DNA from: Stenotrophomonas sp. BIO128-Bstrain
Lineage (GTDB): Bacteria; Pseudomonadota; Gammaproteobacteria; Xanthomonadales; Xanthomonadaceae
Direction: 5' to 3'
Assembly (NCBI RefSeq): GCF_030128875.1
Contig: NZ_CP124620.1
Coordinates: 1,302,001 to 1,366,000, forward strand
Length of the DNA stretch: 64,000 bases
A program made the position numbers and the translations under genes. Below the pieces are notes generated by a model. The model made no database searches and was not told where the DNA came from. It was given only the letters and a program-made list of their open reading frames with translations. This document shows positions 58,768 through 64,000 of this stretch, in pieces (position 1 is the first letter of the stretch; the number at the start of each line of letters is the position of its first letter).

Positions 58768-60204
58768 TCACTGCACCCGCTCGATCTGCGGCGAGGTCCA
58801 CTGGCCCTGCAGCAGCGCAGGCTCGGGCCAGTAGTAGCGCATCGCGGCCATGAACGGGCCGTTGGGCGCCGGAAGCCAGTTGCTCTGTTTGTCCGGCCCC
58901 GGCGAGTCGTGCTGCAGGTACAGCGTGACGCCACCATCAGCGTCTTTTTTGAGCTGCGGCAGCATCGCGGCATTGATCAGATAGCGGTCGATCGGGTTGG
59001 CCACCAGCAGCTGGCCAGGCAGGTCATACATGGTCAGCGACCAGAACGCGTTCACCGGCGGCAGGCCGTCCTTGCCGAAGCGCAGCACGTAGCGGTGCTG
59101 GCTGCCGTCAAGCGGGGCGCCGTCGGCATCCTTTTCGTAGATGGGATACAGCGCTTCGTCGCGCGAGTTGGCGCCGATGCCCATCTGGGTGCCGGTGGCG
59201 CGCGCGACATAATCGTTCTTGAGGAATTCGCGGGTGCCGAACAGCGTGTCCATCTTCCCGCCCAGCGCGCTGCGGCGCGCGTCGATGTCATGCTGCCCAT
59301 CGGCCATCCCGTCCTTCAACGCCTGCAGCGTCGGCGGCGGCAGCGCCGCCACGTCCAAGGGCTGCCCCGGCACGATGCCGATCCGGGCAAAGCGCGCGCG
59401 CAGGTCCACTTCACTGGGATGCGGCGGCGCGAACTGCAGCAGGAACGCCAGTTGGCTAAAGAAGGCTGGCGAGGTGCGTGCCTCGCTGCCGGACAACGGC
59501 GTGGGCCAGTCCACCGCGGCCGGCGCCGGCGGCGCAGGTGTGCCCAGGTACGCCGACAACGGTTGCACCTTGTACCCGGCCTGGATGCGTTTGACGTTGT
59601 CCAGGTCGGCGGGGTTGAACAGCTGCGTGCGCCCGACCAGGCTGACCAGCTGGGTTTCCGAACGGATCACCTGGGTGATGCCGTCGGGAACGGCGCCCTG
59701 CCAGTCCGGGCCGGCGATCAGATAGTGCCCGCCCTCATTGCCGGTCGTGCGGCTGCCGATGTAGGCGAAGTTGTAGGTGTACAGGTCCATCAGCTGGAAC
59801 ACGAAGTAGCGCTCCGCTTCCATTTTCGGCACGGTGATCACCACCGGCTCGGCGCGCAGGTCCAGCCCGGCGAACGAGTAGGGGGTGTCCGAGTTGGGCG
59901 TCACGAAGGCGGTGTCGGCCGGGGTAAACACGCGGGCGATGTTGAGGATGGTGTTGAACGGCCCCTTGTACTGCGGGTTGGCGGTGTCGATGCTGAAGGT
60001 GTGCATCGTCTGGTACTCGCCCAGCATCGGGACGCCGTACACATACGCATCGCGGGCGATCGCGCGCGTATCGGCGGCGGCGTCCGCGGGCGGCTCACTC
60101 GGTGCGGTCGTGGCCTGGCTCGATGGCGCCGGCCTGCAGGCGGCGACCAGGGCGAGGATCGCCCCGGCGATCGCCAGGGCGGTGGCGGTGCGCAGCAGTC
60201 GCAT
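58768..60204 (-). CDS. DUF1254/DUF1214 domain-containing lipoprotein
   Basis: A 478-residue exported protein with lipobox LVAAC near residue 23. The DUF1254 part (about 50-190) shows IARDAYVYGVPMLGEYQTM, FVTPNSDTPYSFAGLDLRAEPVVITVP and RYFVFQLMDLYTYNFAYIGSRTTGNEGGHYLIAGPDW. The DUF1214 part at the C terminus ends KKDADGGVTLYLQHDSPGPDKQSNWLPAPNGPFMAAMRYYWPEP. The two domains form a beta-sandwich protein found widely in proteobacteria and algae-like viruses; no activity is known. ATGs exist at 60210 and 60204; I prefer 60204 because AGAGG is 8 bases from it and too close to the other. Confidence 0.88.
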   Translation of the reverse strand: MRLLRTATALAIAGAILALVAACRPAPSSQATTAPSEPPADAAADTRAIARDAYVYGVPMLGEYQTMHTFSIDTANPQYKGPFNTILNIARVFTPADTAFVTPNSDTPYSFAGLDLRAEPVVITVPKMEAERYFVFQLMDLYTYNFAYIGSRTTGNEGGHYLIAGPDWQGAVPDGITQVIRSETQLVSLVGRTQLFNPADLDNVKRIQAGYKVQPLSAYLGTPAPPAPAAVDWPTPLSGSEARTSPAFFSQLAFLLQFAPPHPSEVDLRARFARIGIVPGQPLDVAALPPPTLQALKDGMADGQHDIDARRSALGGKMDTLFGTREFLKNDYVARATGTQMGIGANSRDEALYPIYEKDADGAPLDGSQHRYVLRFGKDGLPPVNAFWSLTMYDLPGQLLVANPIDRYLINAAMLPQLKKDADGGVTLYLQHDSPGPDKQSNWLPAPNGPFMAAMRYYWPEPALLQGQWTSPQIERVQ

Positions 60205-60249
60205 GATCATGTCCTCTTCAGTGCGCGCACCAGGCGGCGCGCGTCGGCA

Positions 60250-61074
60250 TCATTCGGGGAAGACCAGGGTCACCATCATCCGCGCGGTCCAGCGGCTGGC
60301 GTACTGCGGGCGGTCAACGTTGTAGAAGCCGCCCACTCCGATGCTCACCGGCGTGTGGCCCAGCCGCAGTACCTTGGACACGGTCGCTCCCAGCGGCACC
60401 GTCCATGCGTCGCCGCTGTCGGCCTTCCAGTTGTAGTTGGTCTCGGAGGTGAAGCTCAGCGACCAGCCCTGGGGCAGGTTGCGGGTGAGGAAGGGCTGCA
60501 CGCTGGTGCTGCTGACATCCTCGCGGTCGCTGTCACCGCCCACCGACCAGACATGGTTGGCCAGTGCACCGACGGTCCACTTCTGCGTTTTGTGCACCAC
60601 GATGAAGGCCGGGCCGAGCGAGTATTTGCCCGTGCCCAGGCTGTCGTGCGAGGCGGTATCGAGCAGCGCGGCGAAGCCGAAGCCGACCTCGGTGCCATGT
60701 GCCTCGGAGGCGGTCTTGGGGATGTAGTACCCCTGCACGAACAGATCGCCGGTCCCGTGCTTGTCTTCCGGGAACTGATTCCAGCTCAACGGCAGGATCG
60801 GGCGCAGGATGAACTTGCCGTTCTCACCGACGAAGGGAATCACCGGCTGGATCTTCAACTGCTGATTGTGGACGTCGCCGCCCGGCCCGACCGAGCCCTG
60901 GTAGTTGTACTGGAACGGCACCGAGATCAGGGCCGCCCCGGGGTCGGCGAGCTTGCGGGCGATGTCATCGGAGGACGCCGGGCCGGCCGGCGCGTCCTGC
61001 GCGGCCAGTGGCGCCGCGCAGGCGATGCCGGCGAGCAGCGCCAGCCGGGACAGCGCTGGGCGGCGGCAGATCAT
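60250..61074 (-). CDS. Outer-membrane transporter-like protein (bacterial neuromedin U-type family)
   Basis: A 274-residue exported protein with signal peptide LALLAGIACAAPLAAQ. The mature part matches the family wrongly named neuromedin U in many genomes: LADPGAALISVPFQYNYQGSVG, LKIQPVIPFVG, FAALLDTASHDSLGTGKYSLGPAFIVV, VGALANHVWSVGGDSDREDVSSTSVQPFL and a C-terminal MVTLVFPE. It is a probable outer-membrane beta-barrel. The ATG overlaps the stop of the Pro/Gly-repeat gene upstream by four bases. It fills the same role in this gene set as the barrel gene at 51258 in the other. Confidence 0.85.
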   Translation of the reverse strand: MICRRPALSRLALLAGIACAAPLAAQDAPAGPASSDDIARKLADPGAALISVPFQYNYQGSVGPGGDVHNQQLKIQPVIPFVGENGKFILRPILPLSWNQFPEDKHGTGDLFVQGYYIPKTASEAHGTEVGFGFAALLDTASHDSLGTGKYSLGPAFIVVHKTQKWTVGALANHVWSVGGDSDREDVSSTSVQPFLTRNLPQGWSLSFTSETNYNWKADSGDAWTVPLGATVSKVLRLGHTPVSIGVGGFYNVDRPQYASRWTARMMVTLVFPE

Positions 61075-61670
61075 TGCGGTGCATCCACGACCACGTACTG
61101 CACGGTGGTGCCGGAGTAGCGCGGCTGGTACCAGGCATTGTCACAGCGCTGGTAGCCCAGGCCGTTGACGATGACGGTGCTGCAGTCCACCGGCAGCGAG
61201 TACACCACCGAACCGATCACCGCCGAGGTGACCGCGACGCCGGCGGTGAATGCCGCGGCATCCCAGAACGGGTGGTCCCAGTACGGCGGCGGCGGCGGCG
61301 GGTACGGCCCGGGACCCGGCGGGTGCGGGCCAGGACCCGGGCCCGGGCCTGGCGGATGAGGTCCCGGCCCGGGTCCCGGCCCCGGAGCAGGGTGGGGACC
61401 GGGACCCGGCCCAGGATGCGGACCCGGCTCGGGGCGGGGCCCCGGACCGGGATGTGGCGAAGGGCCTGGCCCCGGCGGATGCGGCGCGAAGCCGCCACCG
61501 CCGTGCGCGAAGCCTCCGCCACCGAAACCGCCGGCATGGGCGATCGAAGGATGGGCAAAGCCGCGCAGGCCCGGCCGTGCCTGGGCATCGGCCGGCAGCA
61601 ACGCGCTGCCCAGCAGCAGGGTGATCAAGGCGGGCGCCAGTGCGGCGCGAAGCGTCGAGGAACGGTCCAT
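61071..61670 (-). CDS. Exported Pro/Gly-repeat protein with C-terminal Cys-pair domain (copy 2)
   Basis: A 199-residue protein. The signal peptide (residues about 9-30, LITLLLGSALLPADAQA) and a Gly/His-rich stretch are followed by a Pro/Gly/His linker (about 63-129) built from repeats such as GPGPHPPGPGPGPG. The last 67 residues, starting HPFWDAAAFTAGVAVTSAVIG, are 66% identical to the C terminus of the protein at 53117-53662; Cys163 and Cys176 have the same 13-residue spacing. Function unknown. It starts 2 bases after the DUF2092 stop and overlaps the next gene by four. Confidence 0.8.
   Translation of the reverse strand: MDRSSTLRAALAPALITLLLGSALLPADAQARPGLRGFAHPSIAHAGGFGGGGFAHGGGGFAPHPPGPGPSPHPGPGPRPEPGPHPGPGPGPHPAPGPGPGPGPHPPGPGPGPGPHPPGPGPYPPPPPPYWDHPFWDAAAFTAGVAVTSAVIGSVVYSLPVDCSTVIVNGLGYQRCDNAWYQPRYSGTTVQYVVVDAPQ
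61284..61484 (-). repeat. Pro/Gly/His-coding low-complexity repeat
   Basis: The linker of the gene at 61071 is made of near-identical GGXCCX units on the plus strand (for example GGGCCAGGACCCGGGCCCGG). It is extremely GC rich and prone to length change and sequencing errors. Confidence 0.7.
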
Positions 61671-61672
61671 GC

Positions 61673-62458
61673 TCAGTTCTCCCCGTCAGGCGTGGTCTGC
61701 GCGGCCAGCGCGACCGGAAGGAACACGATCTTGGTGGCCCCCTTGGGGTCGAAGGCCAGTTCCTTCGCGGTCACCGTGCGCCGCGTGTCCCAGTTCAACG
61801 TGGCCTGGTAGGTGGGCAGGGCCGGGTCGCTGTGGCTGGTGATGGCCAGTTGCCGCGGCAGATGGGTGGCATCGGAGATCCAGACCTGCCAATCCACGCC
61901 GGGCTGCCGGAAGGCGTAATGGTGCGTGGCCTCGCCGCCGATGCGGGCACTGCCGACCAGCAGTGCCGACTGGAACTGATCGGTCGGGAACGCCGGCGTG
62001 CCCCACAGGAACAGGTCGGCCAGCGGCAGTTCGATGCCATAGGTGGTGGCCGATTCGGCCAGCAGCGCCTGGCTGCTCTTGTTCAATCCATCCAGCGTGG
62101 CGTAGTACTTCAGGCGCGGGGAGTAGATCGTCAGGGCCTTGCCGTCGTAGAAGAGCTGGCGGTGCTGCTGGTCGCTCTGGATTTCCGCGAAGAAGTGGTC
62201 CGGTCCAAGCACGCGATACGTGACGGTGCCAGGCAACGCGATCTTCTGGCCATCATCGAGCACATACTCGGTGCTGGTCGTGGCGCTGAGTGAGAAGTGC
62301 GGCAGGGCGCGCAGGGCGGTGCCCATGCGGGTCAGGGCCTGGATCGCCTCGGCATCGATCGTCGCCGGCGCGGTCTGCGCGGCAAGCGGCGGCGGTGACA
62401 ACAGCAGCGGTCCGGCCAAGACCAGGGCCAACAGCAGGCGCGACGGGGTGCGCGGCAT
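61673..62458 (-). CDS. DUF2092 domain-containing exported protein (copy 2)
   Basis: A 261-residue protein with a signal peptide (LLLALVLAGPLLLSPPPLAAQ). The core, ALTRMGTALRALPHFSLSATTSTEYVLDDGQKI, then RQLFYDGKALTIYSPRLKYYATLDG, GIELPLADLFLWG and DWQVWISDATHLPRQLAIT, aligns closely with the protein at 52297-53115 across its whole length. Probably a LolA-like periplasmic carrier, by analogy only. GGAG 7 bases before the ATG supports the start at 62458. It is the first gene of the minus-strand set and is preceded by a nested hairpin leader (62468-62517). Confidence 0.85.
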   Translation of the reverse strand: MPRTPSRLLLALVLAGPLLLSPPPLAAQTAPATIDAEAIQALTRMGTALRALPHFSLSATTSTEYVLDDGQKIALPGTVTYRVLGPDHFFAEIQSDQQHRQLFYDGKALTIYSPRLKYYATLDGLNKSSQALLAESATTYGIELPLADLFLWGTPAFPTDQFQSALLVGSARIGGEATHHYAFRQPGVDWQVWISDATHLPRQLAITSHSDPALPTYQATLNWDTRRTVTAKELAFDPKGATKIVFLPVALAAQTTPDGEN

Positions 62459-62467
62459 GACGGTCTC

Positions 62468-62517
62468 CAGAGTGTCGTCGATGGGCCGCGCGACCGGCCG
62501 GCCCTGTTGACACTCTG
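62468..62517 (-). promoter_or_regulatory. Nested hairpin in the leader of the second DUF2092 gene
   Basis: In the transcript, CAGAGTGTC pairs with GACACTCTG (9 bp, 32 bases apart), and inside it GGGCCG pairs with CGGCCC (62483-62488 with 62499-62504). The 3' arm ends right at the GGAG ribosome binding site, 9 bases before the start codon, so folding could mask translation. A TATAAA box on the minus strand around 62568-62573 may be the -10 element. Confidence 0.5.
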
Positions 62518-62613
62518 CGGACCGCCCACGCCGCGGACAACCGGAGTTACACGGTAAGCCGCTAGGTATTTATACGCAGTCGCCGGCCGCACACCGGCGC
62601 CTGCGCGGTGCGC

Positions 62614-64000
62614 TCAGGGGGCGCGGGCGGAGGGTGGCCCGCCGGCGGCGATCCAGTCCTCGACCGCCTGGCTGACCACCGTCATCGGCATCGCCCCATT
62701 GCCCAGGATCAGGTCGTGGAAGGCGCGGATGTCGAAGCGGTCGCCCAGTTGCCTGCGGGCGTGCTCGCGCAGTTCCAGCAGGCGCAGCTGGCCCATCTTG
62801 TAGGACGACGCCTGGCCGGGCTGCACCAGGTAGCGATAGACCTCGATGCGGACATCGCCCGGCGTCATCCCGGTCTTGGCCTGCATGTAGGCCATCGCCT
62901 GTTCGGGCGTCCACTGCTTGCGGTGCAGGCCGGTATCCACCACCAGCCGTACCGAGCGGAACATTTCGGCCTGCAGCCGACCGAGGTCACCGGCGGGGTC
63001 GTCCCGATACACGCCGGCCTCGGCCATCAACTGTTCGGCATACAGCGCCCAGCCCTCGCTGAACGCACTCGGGTTGAGGCTGCGGCGCAGCATCGGCAGG
63101 TCGGTGAGGGTCTGGCCGATCGAGATCTGGAAGTGATGGCCGGGCGAGCCCTCGTGATAGGTGAGGGTGGGAATGCTCCAGCGCGTATTGGAGGTGATAT
63201 CGCCCAGGTTGATGAAGAACGTGCCCGGCCGCGAGCCGTCCATCGCCGGGGGGTAGTAGTAACCGCCCGGCGAGGTGGCCTGCATGTGCGTGGGCACTGG
63301 CTGCACCACCAGTTTCTGCGCGGGCAGGTGGCCGAAGTAGGTGGGCAGGATCGGGCCCAGGTCGCTCAGCCGCTGCTGGATGTCGCCGATCAGCGCCTGG
63401 CGGCCGGCATCGCTGTCCGGATACAGGTAGCGCGGATCCTTGCGTAGCGTCTCGATCCGCGCGGCAACCGTGCCGTCGCGCAGACCCAGCTGCTTCAGGC
63501 GTGCATCCATGGCCTTGTCCAGGCGCGCGACTTCGCGCAGGCCGATCTGGTGGATCGCATCGGCATCCAGATCGGTGCTGGTGTACCAGCGCAGTGCCGC
63601 GTCGTAATACGCCTTGCCCTCGGGCAGGGCCCACACCCCCTTGTTGCCGGGATGGGTGGCCAGCTTGGCCTGCACGTCATCGAGCAGGCGCTGGTACCCC
63701 GGATTGACGGCGTCGCGCACGGCGGTGGTCGCCTCGGCGATCAGCTCTGCCCGGCGCGGGGCGGCGATGGCGGGGACCTTGTCCACTTTGCGCTGCAGTG
63801 ACTGCACCCACAGGCTGTTTTCCGGTGCGGGCGCGAGCAGCGTACGGAACTGGTTGGCCGCCCCCTCCAGCGCCACCTCAGGCGGCACCACACCCTGGCG
63901 GGCCTGCATGTCCATGTTGGCCCGGACCTGGTTCAGCTTGGGCCCCATGGCCCGCAGGCGCGCGATGTAGTGGCGTGCACTGGTGTCATCGGTCACCGCG
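62614..64000 (-). CDS. DUF885 family zinc peptidase-like protein (5' end outside window)
   Basis: The frame is open from the window edge to the stop at 62614, giving about 462 C-terminal residues. The motif HEGSPGHHFQ (around nt 63130-63165) is the DUF885 zinc-binding element that resembles HExxH; nearby are PTLTYHEGSPGHH and SEGWALYAEQLMAEAG, in which the Glu may be the third ligand. The remainder is helical, e.g. VRIEVYRYLVQPGQASSYKMGQLRLLELR. These exported proteins are presumed carboxypeptidase-like. The true start lies beyond 64000. It is on the same strand as the DUF2092 set, with a 155-base gap containing that set's probable promoter. Confidence 0.9.
   Translation of the reverse strand, partial: AVTDDTSARHYIARLRAMGPKLNQVRANMDMQARQGVVPPEVALEGAANQFRTLLAPAPENSLWVQSLQRKVDKVPAIAAPRRAELIAEATTAVRDAVNPGYQRLLDDVQAKLATHPGNKGVWALPEGKAYYDAALRWYTSTDLDADAIHQIGLREVARLDKAMDARLKQLGLRDGTVAARIETLRKDPRYLYPDSDAGRQALIGDIQQRLSDLGPILPTYFGHLPAQKLVVQPVPTHMQATSPGGYYYPPAMDGSRPGTFFINLGDITSNTRWSIPTLTYHEGSPGHHFQISIGQTLTDLPMLRRSLNPSAFSEGWALYAEQLMAEAGVYRDDPAGDLGRLQAEMFRSVRLVVDTGLHRKQWTPEQAMAYMQAKTGMTPGDVRIEVYRYLVQPGQASSYKMGQLRLLELREHARRQLGDRFDIRAFHDLILGNGAMPMTVVSQAVEDWIAAGGPPSARAP

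Noticed and set aside
58642..61119. An 825-residue open frame opposite the DUF1254 and outer-membrane genes
   Set aside because: It spans several real minus-strand genes with signal peptides and conserved domains; no domain of its own.

Overview
The window reads as chromosomal DNA of a gamma-proteobacterium of the family Xanthomonadaceae, most likely Stenotrophomonas or a close relative. The evidence is uniformly high GC, dense short-spaced operons, the gene repertoire (SapC/TonB receptor, Tad pilus with a DUF3613 gene, class A acid phosphatase, DUF885 peptidase), and at 10144-10218 a GTAG-ended palindrome doublet resembling the SMAG repeats of S. maltophilia. The genus is an inference. No rRNA, tRNA, CRISPR array, prophage or insertion sequence was seen.

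Layout. 1-3.9 kb: end of a CocE/NonD hydrolase, an old yellow enzyme, an SDR oxidoreductase, an MgtC-like membrane protein and a VOC protein. 4.0-9.4 kb: a lactate operon (permease lldP, GntR regulator lldR, L-lactate dehydrogenase lldD, D-lactate dehydrogenase dld) with a clear FadR-type operator upstream of lldP. 9.5-10.2 kb: an AT-richer orphan SMI1/KNR4 gene next to the SMAG doublet. 10.2-19.3 kb: mixed small genes (I78 inhibitor lipoprotein, DUF1543, CDP-diacylglycerol diphosphatase), SapC plus a large TonB receptor, a GNAT acetyltransferase and a serine hydrolase.

19.4-32.1 kb, all on the minus strand: a complete Tad/Flp pilus locus (flp, prepilin peptidase tadV, tadE, cpaB, secretin, tadZ, tadA, tadB, tadC, tadD, a DUF3613 gene, tadG, and after a 92-base gap a DUF2968 gene). 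An 809-base regulatory gap separates it from a divergent AraC regulator. That regulator is followed by a 1527-residue YadA-type trimeric autotransporter and an OmpA/BamE-like lipoprotein that probably anchors it. 39.8-47.1 kb: a fasciclin protein, an acid phosphatase, a MASE1-type histidine kinase, a second AraC regulator, a NarL-type response regulator, a receiver-only response regulator and an unknown polytopic membrane protein. Together 19-46 kb looks like a surface-attachment region with its own regulators.

47.2-62.5 kb: two convergent envelope gene sets meeting at a hairpin at 57926-57944. The plus-strand set runs through two small membrane proteins, a sulfatase overlapping its own formylglycine-generating enzyme, DUF1622, an outer-membrane barrel, DUF2092, an Asn-repeat protein, a DUF4136 lipoprotein, an Omp85-like barrel and a PlpD-type patatin autotransporter. 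The minus-strand set holds a second DUF2092 gene, a second member of the Asn-repeat protein family (with a Pro/Gly linker instead), a second outer-membrane protein, a DUF1254 lipoprotein, a SYLF lipoprotein and a 58-residue membrane protein. The duplicated DUF2092 plus Cys-pair-protein module is the best candidate here for an undescribed envelope system. The window ends inside a DUF885 zinc peptidase gene.
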